Numbered from the stretch's first letter, positions 8,462 to 17,346 are shown. The stretch: 64,000 nucleotides of DNA from an uncultured Clostridia bacterium (GCA_905235455.1 CAJOLL010000001.1:24085-88084); one strand, 5' to 3'. Notes: generated by a model from the letters alone, not told the origin. Translations and numbers: made by a program.

Positions 8462-9423
8462 AGACCAATCCGATCATTCCAATCTGGCTCATGGCGATCG
8501 TATGCATCGGCATGTTGGTGATGAAGAGAAGAGGCGTATGGAATTTTATACGTCAGATCCTCATCGTCTGCCTTCTTTTTACGATGAACCTTCGTATCAT
8601 GGTTTTTTCTCATGAAATTGAGAAACTTGAACTCAACGTTGACGTTCTGTTTGTCATCGATGATTCCATGAGTATGCTTGCCGAGGATTTTGATGGAAAC
8701 GACAGACGTATCGATGCCGTCAAAGAGAGCTGTGAATACATCATGGATAAAATGGAAGGCTGCCGTTTCTCTGTCATTTCCTTTGGAAACTATGCTTATC
8801 GTCTCATTCCTTACACCAGTGACACGAATGTTGTTCTTTCTGCCGTCAATAATCTGGAAGGACAGACCAAGTATGTTGCTCAGGGAACATCTCTTAACCT
8901 TCCGTATCAGACGATACTCGAAACTTTGGAAAACAATTATGATAAAGACGGCGACCGTATGCAGGTCCTGTTCTTTTTCAGCGACGGCGAGATCACGAAC
9001 AAGAATGAAAAACTTGCTTCCTATGAAGATGCTGCCGAATACATCGGAACCGGAGCCGTTCTGGGATTCGGAACGGAGAAGGGCGGCAAAATGCTGGTGC
9101 ATTCATATGCCGGAGATCTTTCCTCACCGTTTTATATGCAGACCAGAGATAAGAGCGGCAAGATGGTTGACGCCATCTCTAAAATCGATGAAGAAAACCT
9201 TCAGGATATTGCCGATGATTTGGATATCGGTTATTACCATATTGAAAAAGCGACGGACGTTCGTGACGTTGTTTCTGACATTGCAGATGCCATCGATTCA
9301 TACGCTTCCGAAGGCGCTTCCGGAACCGAAGGATACGCGGATATCTATTACTGGTTCGCGATTCCGCTTGCAGCGCTTTTGCTGTACGATCTGATTTACT
9401 ACAAAAGGAAGGTGAGAGAATGA
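8458..9423 (+). CDS. Second vWA-domain membrane protein, BatB-like
   Basis: 321 residues. N-terminal spans near 5-22 and 31-50, then a vWA domain with MIDAS Asp68-x-Ser70-x-Ser72 (DDSMS), 'FFFSDGEITN' as the later metal-binding loop, and a C-terminal hydrophobic segment around 296-314. Same topology as the preceding protein, so the two probably arose by tandem duplication and may form a heteromer. Overlaps both neighbours by four bases, so it is surely co-translated with them. Confidence 0.82.
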   Translation: MKTNPIIPIWLMAIVCIGMLVMKRRGVWNFIRQILIVCLLFTMNLRIMVFSHEIEKLELNVDVLFVIDDSMSMLAEDFDGNDRRIDAVKESCEYIMDKMEGCRFSVISFGNYAYRLIPYTSDTNVVLSAVNNLEGQTKYVAQGTSLNLPYQTILETLENNYDKDGDRMQVLFFFSDGEITNKNEKLASYEDAAEYIGTGAVLGFGTEKGGKMLVHSYAGDLSSPFYMQTRDKSGKMVDAISKIDEENLQDIADDLDIGYYHIEKATDVRDVVSDIADAIDSYASEGASGTEGYADIYYWFAIPLAALLLYDLIYYKRKVRE

Positions 9424-10208
9424 GGAAAACCGTCATTATCACTGTATATGTTATTCTTGGCCTTCTGCTGTTCAAGTTTGCCTTTACTTACGGCTATAAC
9501 GAATGGGTGATCTCCAAGTATGAAGAAGAGGATTATTCCGAAAATTTTGCCCTTCTCGAAGTAATGAATGTCAATGAGCCTTACATCGTCTATTACAACA
9601 ATGGTAATGTGATGTATAAGAGAATGGATTATGATGCTGCTCTTGATTATTATCAGCAAGCACTTGAACATAATCCTCCAAACGGAAAAGAGTGTGCCAT
9701 CAGGATCAATCTTGCGCTAACGAAACTCGAGTTTCTCGGCGATGATTTTCGGATGCCTCAGAACATCGATCAGTCGATCGAGCTTCTTGAGGAATGCCTG
9801 GATATCCTTTCCGAAGATGATTGTGCCAACGATGACGGTGATGGTCATAACAACAGGGCGCAAAGGCTTTATAACGAAATTAAAGATCTGCTCGAAGACC
9901 TGAAGAAGGAAAAAGAAGAACAGCAGAATCAATCTGATCCTTCCGATTCTTCTGATTCTTCCGATCCTTCAGATTCCAACAATCAGTCTGATTCGAATCA
10001 GAGTCAGTCCGGACAGCAGGAGTCTACACAGGATCCGTCCGAGTCTCAGAGCCAGTCTGAATCGCTCGAGCAAAGACAGAGCGAAATCGAAGATGAGATG
10101 GAAAGAAAAATGTCTTCGGCCAACGATCAGCGTCAGCAGGAAAGAAAAGAAAACCAGGAGAATGCCGAGGATTGGAACTGGTATTATGATGATCAGCCGG
10201 TATGGTGA
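9420..10208 (+). CDS. Membrane-anchored TPR protein with acidic Ser/Gln tail, BatC-like
   Basis: 262 residues. An N-terminal signal-anchor (about 4-20) is followed by a tetratricopeptide-like region (YYNNGNVMYKRMDYDAALDY, then a second helix pair). Residues about 165-225 are a low-complexity stretch of Ser, Asp, Pro, Asn and Gln. The last residues contain a Trp-rich 'DWNWYYDDQPVW' end. Position and domain order match BatC-type proteins. The low-complexity DNA (near 9930-10070) consists of degenerate TCnGAn-type units and could vary in length between strains. It is the last gene of the operon. No classic terminator was seen before the pyr promoter. Confidence 0.75.
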   Translation: MRKTVIITVYVILGLLLFKFAFTYGYNEWVISKYEEEDYSENFALLEVMNVNEPYIVYYNNGNVMYKRMDYDAALDYYQQALEHNPPNGKECAIRINLALTKLEFLGDDFRMPQNIDQSIELLEECLDILSEDDCANDDGDGHNNRAQRLYNEIKDLLEDLKKEKEEQQNQSDPSDSSDSSDPSDSNNQSDSNQSQSGQQESTQDPSESQSQSESLEQRQSEIEDEMERKMSSANDQRQQERKENQENAEDWNWYYDDQPVW

Positions 10209-10249
10209 TCGGTCGGATCAGATAATGTAACGATTCGGCATTTTGACGG

Positions 10250-10278
10250 TTGCGTAATGTCTTCAATTGGACTATTAT
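10250..10278 (+). promoter_or_regulatory. Promoter of the pyr operon
   Basis: TTGCGT (10250-10255), 17-base spacer, TATTAT (10273-10278); start predicted near 10285. This puts the PyrR-type hairpin at the very 5' end of the leader. A nearby TTGACG (10243-10248) would need a 24-base spacer and was not preferred. Confidence 0.55.
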
Positions 10279-10289
10279 CTTAACAACGT

Positions 10290-10326
10290 ATCCTTTAAGT
10301 CTGTTCCATGAGAGAACGGAAAGGTT
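10290..10326 (+). promoter_or_regulatory. PyrR-binding anti-antiterminator hairpin (pyr leader)
   Basis: The leader reads ATCCTTTAA ... AAAGGTT. The lower stem is CCTTT (10292-10296) with AAAGG (10320-10324). Above an internal loop there is an upper stem TGTTC/GAACG closing a purine-rich CATGAGA loop. This layout resembles the PyrR-binding site of Bacillus pyr leaders, although the loop departs from the usual CCAGAGAGG. Binding of PyrR with UMP/UTP would favour the downstream terminator. Confidence 0.6.
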
Positions 10327-10375
10327 GTATGTCGAAAGTGTCATACCGCTTCCTGTATGGAGGCTTATATATGTA

Positions 10376-10422
10376 GACCGGCTTTTGAAGGGTACCAGAG
10401 GTATTTTCAGGGTCGGTTTTTT
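10376..10422 (+). terminator. Attenuator terminator upstream of pyrR
   Basis: GACCGGCTTTTGAA pairs with TTTTCAGGGTCGGT (with wobbles and one bulge) around a GGGTACCAGAGGTAT loop, followed by TTTTTT (10417-10422). It lies between the PyrR hairpin and the pyrR start, as expected for a conditional terminator. CAGGGT/ACCCTG and GGGTAC/GTACCC offer competing pairings. Confidence 0.65.
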
Positions 10423-10455
10423 GTACCCTGTGATTTATGGGAAGGAGTGGTATTT

Positions 10456-11007
10456 TTGAAAGAGTATCTTGAGAAAACAGTCCTTATGGATGAACAGGCT
10501 ATGCACCGCGCTTTGATTCGAATTGCACATGAGATCATCGAAAAGAACAAGGGTCTCGACAATGTCGCTCTTGTCGGCATTCAGAGAAGAGGTGTACCGA
10601 TGGCAGACCGGATCGCCAAGGTTATGAAAGATGTAGAAGGTGTAAAGCCGGATGTCGGTGTTCTGGACATTACATTTTACCGCGATGACTTATCGACACT
10701 GGCAGCACATCCGGTAGTTAACGGTACCGCGATCCATTTTAATATCAATGACAAAAAGATCGTCCTGATCGACGATGTCCTTTTTACCGGAAGAACGGTA
10801 AGGGCTGCGATCGAGGCGATTTTTGATATGGGCAGGCCTGCATGTATTCAGCTGGCAACGCTGGTCGATCGTGGTCACAGACAGCTTCCGATCCGCTCGG
10901 ATTATGTCGGCAAAAACGTGCCTACATCCCTCTCCGAGATGGTCTCCGTACAATTAAGCGAGATTGACGGACAGGATAAAGTCATTCTTTGTGAAGAGGT
11001 GAAATAA
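10456..11007 (+). CDS. pyrR: Bifunctional pyr operon regulator / uracil phosphoribosyltransferase
   Basis: Senses UMP/UTP, binds pyr leader RNA to promote termination, and can also make UMP from uracil and PRPP. 183 residues. '[17 protein letters not shown]' at the start, the PRPP loop '[15 protein letters not shown]' and '[20 protein letters not shown]' are PyrR signatures. I set the start at TTG 10456 because GGAAGGAGTGG (10439-10449) is well spaced and the length then equals the family norm. The longer in-frame reading from 10357 would run through the attenuator. The stop overlaps pyrB by one base (TAATG). Confidence 0.93.
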   Translation: MKEYLEKTVLMDEQAMHRALIRIAHEIIEKNKGLDNVALVGIQRRGVPMADRIAKVMKDVEGVKPDVGVLDITFYRDDLSTLAAHPVVNGTAIHFNINDKKIVLIDDVLFTGRTVRAAIEAIFDMGRPACIQLATLVDRGHRQLPIRSDYVGKNVPTSLSEMVSVQLSEIDGQDKVILCEEVK

Positions 11008-11945
11008 TGGGACTTAAGAATAAAGACCTGCTTGGACTTAAGCAGCTGACGGCAGAAGAGATCATGGAGATCCTTGACACTGCAAAAATGATGAAAATGG
11101 TGCTGACATCAGGAAACAAGAAGACATCGCACCTGCAGGGAAAATCAGTAGTAACGCTTTTTTATGAAAACAGCACCAGAACCAGACTCTCCTTCGAACT
11201 TGCATCGAAGTATATGGGATCTGCCAGTGCGAATATCACAACATCGGGAAGCTCTGTAAACAAGGGCGAATCGCTTCTGGATACAGCCAGAACGATCGAT
11301 ATGATGGCGACCGATATTATCATTATGCGCCACAGTCAGTCCGGTGCACCGCATTATCTGGCTCCTCGCGTAAAAGCTTCCATCGTTAATGCCGGTGACG
11401 GAATGAATGAACATCCGACACAGGCACTTCTGGATATGTTTACTCTCTATGAAAAATATGGCCATATCGACGGTTTAAAAGTTGCGATCTGCGGCGATCT
11501 CTATCATAGCCGTGTAGTTCGAAGCAACGTCATCGGTCTTACCAAACTTGGCGCATCGGTCAGCGTTGCCGGACCGAGAACCATGGTTCCTGTCGGACTT
11601 GATAAGATGGGATGCACTGTCTGCAAGTCTGTGGCAGAGGCTGTGAAAGATGCTGATGCGGTCATGGGTCTGCGCGTTCAGCTTGAGCGCCAGCAGAAGT
11701 CTCTGTTCCCCTCGGTAGCGGAATACTCCAGATTCTACTCCATCTCCGAGGACATTCTGAAGCTTGCCAAACCGGGTGCCTATCTGCTTCACCCGGGGCC
11801 GTGTAACCACGGGGTCGAGCTTCCGACATGTGTATATGACTGCGATCAGTCAGTGATCAATGAGCAGGTCACCAACGGTGTCGCGGTTCGAATGGCAGTC
11901 TTATACTTACTGATGGCAAGGAGAAACCAGAATGAAAAGAATTGA
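11007..11945 (+). CDS. pyrB: Aspartate carbamoyltransferase catalytic chain
   Basis: Carbamoyl phosphate plus aspartate to N-carbamoylaspartate, the committed step of UMP synthesis. 312 residues, the usual size. The carbamoyl-phosphate signature 'FYENSTRTRLSFE' is near residue 50, 'MRHSQSGAPH' follows, and 'HPTQALLDMFT' lies in the aspartate-binding half. No pyrI regulatory chain is present nearby. Overlaps pyrC by 14 bases. Confidence 0.96.
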   Translation: MGLKNKDLLGLKQLTAEEIMEILDTAKMMKMVLTSGNKKTSHLQGKSVVTLFYENSTRTRLSFELASKYMGSASANITTSGSSVNKGESLLDTARTIDMMATDIIIMRHSQSGAPHYLAPRVKASIVNAGDGMNEHPTQALLDMFTLYEKYGHIDGLKVAICGDLYHSRVVRSNVIGLTKLGASVSVAGPRTMVPVGLDKMGCTVCKSVAEAVKDADAVMGLRVQLERQQKSLFPSVAEYSRFYSISEDILKLAKPGAYLLHPGPCNHGVELPTCVYDCDQSVINEQVTNGVAVRMAVLYLLMARRNQNEKN

Positions 11946-13191
11946 GATTAAAAACGCGAAGCATTTCGCTTCCGGTGAGATTGTAACGATCTGCATCGAA
12001 AAAGGTGTATTTACCGATTCTCTGTCGGGGGATCCCGACGAAGTGATTGATGCGGAAGGCCTTACCGTTTTCCCCGGACTTATCGATATGCACTGTCATC
12101 TTCGTGAACCGGGTTTTGAGTATAGAGAAGACATCAAGACCGGCACGAGAAGTGCTGCCAAAGGCGGGTTTACGAGCGTATGTTGTATGCCGAACACAAA
12201 ACCGGTCTGTGATAACGCTGCCGTTGTTGAAGGTATCCTGAGGAAGGCGGAGCAGGCAGGTTCCTGCCATGTTTTCCCGATCGGAGCTGCCAGTAAAGGG
12301 CTCGAAGGTAAAGAGATCTCTGAGATGGGACTTATGAAGGAAGCAGGAATCGTCGCCGTATCCGATGACGGTAAACCGATCGCAACGGCAAACCTTCTGA
12401 AAAAAGTACTGGAATATGCTTCGGATTTTGACATTCCCGTATTAAACCACTGCGAGGAAATGTCTATTTCCGAAGGTGCCATGAATGAAGGTGCTATATC
12501 CACCTCACTCGGACTTCGCGGAATTCCGGCAATCGCCGAAGAAATCATGATCTCTCGAGATATTCAGACAGCAGAATACCTCGACATGCCGATCCACATC
12601 TGCCACGTCAGCACAAGAAAAGGCATTGAGATCATCCGATCAGCGAAAAAACGCGGTGTAAAGGTCACCTGTGAAACCTGTCCGCACTATTTTTCTCTGA
12701 CTGAAGATTGCTGCCAGACATATGACACAAATTTCAAGATGAATCCGCCACTTCGTACAGAAGATGACCGCATCGCCGTGATCGAAGGCCTGAAGGACGG
12801 AACGATCGATTGTATCGTAACCGATCACGCTCCTCATCACATCGATGAGAAAGATCTTGAATTCTCATTGGCCAATAACGGCATTATCGGCTTTGAAACT
12901 GCGTTCGCAGTCGGATATACTTATCTGGTGAAGACCGGTATGCTTCTTCTTACGGATATGATCAAGACCATGACGAAAAATCCTTCCGATATTTTAAAAC
13001 TCGGAAGAGGCACTTTGGATAAGGGCATGCCTGCTGACGTCATGCTCGCTGATCTTGACGAGACTTTTGTCTATACGAAAGAGGAGATCTTAAGCAAAGC
13101 CGAGAATTCACCTTATATCGGTAAAGAGCTTACCGGACGAGTAAAACTTACGATCGCAGGAGGAAGTATCACTTATGACGAACTTCGCTGA
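11932..13191 (+). CDS. pyrC: Dihydroorotase
   Basis: Cyclises carbamoylaspartate to dihydroorotate. 419 residues, the long class I type of Gram-positive bacteria. The zinc-binding motif 'DMHCHLREPG' is near residue 60; later His and Asp ligands appear in 'VLNHCEE', 'PIHICHVST' and 'IDCIVTDHAPHH'. The 3' end overlaps pyrF by 17 bases, unusually long for this operon, implying coupled translation. Confidence 0.96.
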   Translation: MKRIEIKNAKHFASGEIVTICIEKGVFTDSLSGDPDEVIDAEGLTVFPGLIDMHCHLREPGFEYREDIKTGTRSAAKGGFTSVCCMPNTKPVCDNAAVVEGILRKAEQAGSCHVFPIGAASKGLEGKEISEMGLMKEAGIVAVSDDGKPIATANLLKKVLEYASDFDIPVLNHCEEMSISEGAMNEGAISTSLGLRGIPAIAEEIMISRDIQTAEYLDMPIHICHVSTRKGIEIIRSAKKRGVKVTCETCPHYFSLTEDCCQTYDTNFKMNPPLRTEDDRIAVIEGLKDGTIDCIVTDHAPHHIDEKDLEFSLANNGIIGFETAFAVGYTYLVKTGMLLLTDMIKTMTKNPSDILKLGRGTLDKGMPADVMLADLDETFVYTKEEILSKAENSPYIGKELTGRVKLTIAGGSITYDELR

Positions 13192-14191
13192 CAGACTGAC
13201 AAAACGGATTGAAGAGTGCAATAACCCGACGGTTATGGGTCTTGATCCGAAACTGGATTATTTGCCCTCCGCAATGCTGGACAAGTGTATCGATGAAGCG
13301 AAAAAATATGAAGAAAAGAGCGGAGAACACGCGAATATGCAGATGGCCACGGGTATGGCGATCTTTGATTATAACCGTCTCCTGATTGATTCTGTTTATG
13401 ACATCGTTCCGGCGATCAAGCCTCAGTTCGCTTATTACGAAATGTACGGCATCCACGGTATCACGGCTCTTGGAAAAACGATACGGTATGCCCATGAAAA
13501 GGGGATGCTTGTCATTGCCGACGCCAAAAGAAATGATATCGGGACAACGGCTACCGCCTATGCTAATGCGATCATCGGTGAAACTAAGATCATCGATGAT
13601 ACAACGGCAGCAATGTTTGATTGTGACTGCATTACCGTAAACGGATATCTCGGGATCGACGGGATCAAACCTTTCTTGGATGTTGCAAAAGAAAAGGGCA
13701 AAGGCCTTTATGTCCTCGTTCGTACCTCTAATCCTTCTGCGGGTGATCTTCAGGATCTGAAACTGGATGATGGCCGCCAGGTATTTGAAGCGATGGCGGA
13801 AAATGTTGAAAAATGGGGATCGGAACTTATCGGTGAGTGCGGATTCTCTTCCGTCGGTGCCGTTGTCGGTGCTACCTGGCCGGAGCAGGCTGTGAAAGCA
13901 CGTCAGATCATGCCTCATGCTCTGATCCTTGTACCGGGCTACGGTGCCCAGGGCGGTTCCGGGAAAGATGCCGTCGCCTCTTTTGTCAATGGAAAGGGAG
14001 GTATCGTTAACGCGTCCAGAAGCCTTATGTGTGCCTGGAAGAAGAGAGATGATATCGATCCGATGGAGCTTACGGATATGCTGGGTCCTTCCGGTGATCC
14101 GCTTCTCGGTTTCCAGAAGGCAACGAGAGAAGAAGCACTGCGTATGCGTGACGATCTTAATAATGCAATCAAAGAATCTGCAAATGCTTAA
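13175..14191 (+). CDS. pyrF: Orotidine 5'-phosphate decarboxylase (class 2)
   Basis: Converts OMP to UMP. At 338 residues it belongs to the longer class 2 subgroup. The catalytic motif 'IADAKRNDIGTTATAYA' supplies the Asp-Lys-Asp charge network. 'VLVRTSNPSAGDLQD', 'GATWPEQ' and 'LVPGYGAQGG' are the phosphate-gripper regions. Begins inside the end of pyrC and is followed by pyrK after 19 bases with a GAGG ribosome site. Confidence 0.95.
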   Translation: MTNFADRLTKRIEECNNPTVMGLDPKLDYLPSAMLDKCIDEAKKYEEKSGEHANMQMATGMAIFDYNRLLIDSVYDIVPAIKPQFAYYEMYGIHGITALGKTIRYAHEKGMLVIADAKRNDIGTTATAYANAIIGETKIIDDTTAAMFDCDCITVNGYLGIDGIKPFLDVAKEKGKGLYVLVRTSNPSAGDLQDLKLDDGRQVFEAMAENVEKWGSELIGECGFSSVGAVVGATWPEQAVKARQIMPHALILVPGYGAQGGSGKDAVASFVNGKGGIVNASRSLMCAWKKRDDIDPMELTDMLGPSGDPLLGFQKATREEALRMRDDLNNAIKESANA

Positions 14192-14210
14192 TTCAAAGAG
14201 GATTTGAACG

Positions 14211-14993
14211 ATGAAAGAAGAATATACCATTTCTCTGGTAAAGAAAGAACTTCTGGGAGAGACATGCGCTGTCCTGACGTTCTCCTGCCCTCAGATCGCT
14301 TTATCTGCAAGACCGGGACAGTTCGTAAATCTTTCCTGTGAATATTTTCTGAAACGTCCTTTCGGTATCATGGCTGTCGATAAAGACGCAAAGACTTTTA
14401 GTGTCGGCGTAAGGAAGGTCGGAAAAGGAACAGATAAGATCATTAAAGCCAATGAAGGGGATTCTTTTACTGTGCTCGGGCCTCTTGGGAACGGCTTTGA
14501 TTTTACGGGCGTTAAGAAACTGCTTCTCGTCGGCGGCGGCACGGGCATCTTTCCGATCTACTTCGCAACGCAGTATGCCAATGAAAACAGTATCCCCTGT
14601 GAAGTCGTAAACGGATACCGCTCCAAAAACGACGCTTTCCTGTATGACAGATTCTCATGCGCGACAAGTGCTTTTCACGTAACGACAGATGCCGGAGACT
14701 TAGGTGTGAAGGGAACCGTTATGAACTACCTTGAGACGATGAATGAAAGCGATCTTGATGATACGACTGTCATGGTCGTCGGTCCCGGCATCATGATGAA
14801 AAAAGTATCTGAATGGGCGATGTCAAAAGGACTTTCCTGCTTTGTTTCTCTGGAACAGCGTATGGCTTGCGGGATCGGTGCCTGCCTTGTTTGCGTATGC
14901 AAGATCAAGGCAGAACAGGAAGGCAAAGTCTTTGTGCATAAGCGCTGCTGCAAAGACGGCCCCGTCTTTTGTGCCGAGGAGGTGATCTGGTGA
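14211..14993 (+). CDS. pyrK: Dihydroorotate dehydrogenase electron-transfer subunit
   Basis: Carries FAD and a [2Fe-2S] cluster that pass electrons from PyrD to NAD+. 260 residues. The FAD-binding region includes 'RPFGIMAV', the nucleotide loop is 'LLLVGGGTGIFPIYF', and the C-terminal cluster ligands lie in 'CGIGACLVCVC' plus the late Cys residues of 'RCCKDGPVFC'. Its presence indicates a class 1B, NAD-linked PyrD, common in anaerobic Bacillota. Its TGA overlaps the pyrD GTG (GTGA). Confidence 0.94.
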   Translation: MKEEYTISLVKKELLGETCAVLTFSCPQIALSARPGQFVNLSCEYFLKRPFGIMAVDKDAKTFSVGVRKVGKGTDKIIKANEGDSFTVLGPLGNGFDFTGVKKLLLVGGGTGIFPIYFATQYANENSIPCEVVNGYRSKNDAFLYDRFSCATSAFHVTTDAGDLGVKGTVMNYLETMNESDLDDTTVMVVGPGIMMKKVSEWAMSKGLSCFVSLEQRMACGIGACLVCVCKIKAEQEGKVFVHKRCCKDGPVFCAEEVIW

Positions 14994-15907
14994 GTATTTC
15001 TGTTAAAGTAGGTCAGATCGGCCTGAAAAATCCGGTCATTCTTGCGTCCGGAACATGCGGATTCGGAAGAGAACTGGCCGAATACATGGATCTTTCAAAG
15101 CTCGGAGCTCTGTCTTCCAAAGGTTTGACACTTCTTCCGAGAGAAGGCAATCAGGGTGTGCGTGTAGCAGAAACGCCCTCCGGAATGTTGAATTGTGTCG
15201 GTCTTCAGAACCCGGGTGTGGATGTTTTTCTTGAAACAGAACTGGATTTTATGGTGCAAAGCGGTGCCGGTGTAATTGTTAATGTCGCCGGACATTCAAA
15301 TGAAGATTATATCGCGATGGTCGATAAACTCGATCCGTATAGAGAGAAGATCGATGTACTGGAACTGAATTTTTCCTGTCCGAACGTGAAAGAAGGCTGT
15401 ATGGTGATCGGTTCCTCTCCGAAGGCGATAGAAGCTTTGGTTTCCGATCTGCGTAAAAGAACGGATCTTCCGCTTTGGATCAAATTGACACCGAATGTCA
15501 CATCGATCGCAGAAACCGCAAAAGCCGCGGAAGCCGGCGGTGCTGATGCAATCGTTGCCATAAACACGATGTTGGGTATGGCGATCGATATTAGAACGAG
15601 AAGGCCGCTGCTACACAATAATACCGGCGGTCTTTCCGGACCTTGCGTCAAGCCGGTCGCTCTTCGTATGGTGCACGATATCTATGACGCGGTAAAGATT
15701 CCTGTCGTCGGATGTGGCGGTATATCCACATATGAAGATGTTCTTGAGTTTATGATTGCAGGTGCTTCTGCCGTTGAACTCGGAACGATCACGCTTGTAC
15801 ATCCGACACGTCCTGTCGAAATCGTGGATGATCTGGAAAATTACTGTAAAGAAAACAATATCGATGAACTTGCGTCCTTGACGGGAACGCTTGAACTTTG
15901 GAGGTAA
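14990..15907 (+). CDS. pyrD: Dihydroorotate dehydrogenase, class 1B catalytic subunit
   Basis: Oxidises dihydroorotate to orotate with FMN. 305 residues from GTG 14990, chosen because GAGGAGGTGATC (14977-14988) precedes it and it couples to the pyrK stop. An in-frame ATG at 14969 would sit inside pyrK with no ribosome site. Key segments are 'VILASGTCGFG' at the N-terminus, 'LNFSCPNVKEGC' with the class 1B catalytic Cys loop, 'LWIKLTPNV' and 'VGCGGISTYEDV' for FMN phosphate. Confidence 0.94.
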   Translation: MSISVKVGQIGLKNPVILASGTCGFGRELAEYMDLSKLGALSSKGLTLLPREGNQGVRVAETPSGMLNCVGLQNPGVDVFLETELDFMVQSGAGVIVNVAGHSNEDYIAMVDKLDPYREKIDVLELNFSCPNVKEGCMVIGSSPKAIEALVSDLRKRTDLPLWIKLTPNVTSIAETAKAAEAGGADAIVAINTMLGMAIDIRTRRPLLHNNTGGLSGPCVKPVALRMVHDIYDAVKIPVVGCGGISTYEDVLEFMIAGASAVELGTITLVHPTRPVEIVDDLENYCKENNIDELASLTGTLELWR

Positions 15908-15910
15908 ATC

Positions 15911-16768
15911 ATGAAATCAATTGCCGATTATCTTTTTGAGACAAATGCCGTACGCGTTAGTGATCCGGAAAAGCCGTTCTGGTATGCTTCCGGCACACTT
16001 GGCCAGTTTTATGTAAATACACACTTCCTTCTCGAATCCGAACAGAAGGCCAATGAGCTGCTTGCGATGATCGAAGAAGCTGCTTCCGCAGACCGCACTG
16101 ATTTTCTGACGACGATCCTGCCTTTTGTTAAGAAACAGTACGAAACTTCAGAATCCTATAAAGCCGTTATCGACTTGATCGTTTCCAAGGCAAAAGAACT
16201 CGATTTCGATGTCATTTCCGGCGGTGAGCGCCGTGACTATTTCTTCTCGTTGATGCCTGCTTATCTGCTCGGTAAACCGCATCTTTCCATTTTCAAAGAC
16301 GGAAAGACCTATTATTCCGAAAATGTCGAAGAAAAGGCTGTTGAAGCAGCTGCGGGTGATCTTTCCGGCAAAGTTTCTCTGCATATTGCCGACCTGATCA
16401 CCGAGGCTTCCTCTTACACAAATGCCTGGATCCCGTCCATTCGCGGAACAGGAGCCGTTATCAATGATACGATTGCCGTTATCGACCGTTTACAGGGCGG
16501 ACAAGCCAATCTTATGAAGGAAGGCGTAAACATGTATACGTTTGCTAAGATTGAGCTTTCACTGTTTGACGAAGGTGTGAAGAAGGGCATCCTTACTATG
16601 GCCCAGCGCGATATGGTTGCTCACTTTATGGAGAATCCGATCGATTACATGAAGGTTTTCCTTACCGCTCATCCTACTTTTATTGATGAACAGATCGCTC
16701 TGGGAGGCAAACCGATGCAGCGTGCCGATATGGCGATCTCCCGCGGTTATGTACCCGGAAGGTCCTGA
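15911..16768 (+). CDS. pyrE: Orotate phosphoribosyltransferase, long atypical form
   Basis: Probably joins orotate to PRPP to give OMP, the one pathway step otherwise missing from this operon. 285 residues, longer than the ~210-residue classical enzyme. 'VISGGERRDYFFSLMPAYLLG' and 'AVIDRLQGG' are recognisable OPRT-like segments. However, the PRPP-binding loop, normally hydrophobic-DD-hydrophobic-TxGG/TS, reads 'HIADLITEASSYTNA'. Assignment therefore leans on operon context and partial motifs. It begins three bases after pyrD. Confidence 0.75.
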   Translation: MKSIADYLFETNAVRVSDPEKPFWYASGTLGQFYVNTHFLLESEQKANELLAMIEEAASADRTDFLTTILPFVKKQYETSESYKAVIDLIVSKAKELDFDVISGGERRDYFFSLMPAYLLGKPHLSIFKDGKTYYSENVEEKAVEAAAGDLSGKVSLHIADLITEASSYTNAWIPSIRGTGAVINDTIAVIDRLQGGQANLMKEGVNMYTFAKIELSLFDEGVKKGILTMAQRDMVAHFMENPIDYMKVFLTAHPTFIDEQIALGGKPMQRADMAISRGYVPGRS

Positions 16769-16770
16769 TC

Positions 16771-17346
16771 TTGCGCGGCCGTAAAACATACGAAGTCAAA
16801 GAACATGTAACCGGGGCTCTTCGGATCCCGGTTACAATTCGTTATGCACGTCTGAAACGGCTTCGTATCAATATCGATGAAAACGGTAATGTGATCGCAC
16901 ATGCTCCGAACAAGATGCCTCTTAAAGACATCGACCGTTTCATCGAGCAGAATGTCGATTGGATCGAAAAGCACCGAATCATGCAGCTTTCCAAAACATA
17001 TCTTCCTTATATCGACAGCACGGAGCAAAGAAGAATGGCAAGGATCATTCAGGCACGGGTCAGTGCTTTTCTGGCGGTATATGACGGTAAAAAACCGGTG
17101 AAGATATATGTGCGGAACATGTCCAGCAGATGGGGATCCTGTAGCAGTAAAGGGAACATTTCCCTGAATGTATATCTTCTGTATGTCGAGCCGGAGCTTT
17201 TCGACTATGTACTGATACATGAATTATCTCATTTGTATTATATGAATCATTCGGTAAAATTCTGGGCGCAGGTCGCCAAATACTGCCCGGATTATAAGGA
17301 AAAGCGTGCGGCTCTAAGGAAATACGAAATCCCGAAAAAACAATAA
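16771..17346 (+). CDS. YgjP/SprT-like zinc metallopeptidase-fold protein (DUF45)
   Basis: 191 residues starting at TTG 16771, with GGAAGG seven bases upstream. The C-terminal half has the zinc motif HELSH with a third ligand further on ('YYMNHSVKFW'), preceded by 'SSRWGSCSSKGNISLN', the DUF45/YgjP hallmark. The E. coli homologue YgjP is poorly characterised, and proteolytic activity is inferred from the HExxH motif only. It follows pyrE by two bases, so it is co-transcribed with the pyr genes but unlikely to be part of the pathway. Confidence 0.82.
   Translation: MRGRKTYEVKEHVTGALRIPVTIRYARLKRLRINIDENGNVIAHAPNKMPLKDIDRFIEQNVDWIEKHRIMQLSKTYLPYIDSTEQRRMARIIQARVSAFLAVYDGKKPVKIYVRNMSSRWGSCSSKGNISLNVYLLYVEPELFDYVLIHELSHLYYMNHSVKFWAQVAKYCPDYKEKRAALRKYEIPKKQ

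Noticed and set aside
9930..10070. Short direct repeats as a CRISPR-like or VNTR array
   Set aside because: They are degenerate codon-level repeats encoding the Ser/Asp/Gln tail of the TPR protein, without spacers or constant unit length.
10243..10248. TTGACG as the pyr -35 element
   Set aside because: The spacing to the only good -10 (10273-10278) would be 24 bases; TTGCGT at 10250 gives 17.
10357..10455. N-terminal extension of pyrR
   Set aside because: These 33 codons cross the attenuator terminator; TTG 10456 has the ribosome site and gives the normal PyrR length.
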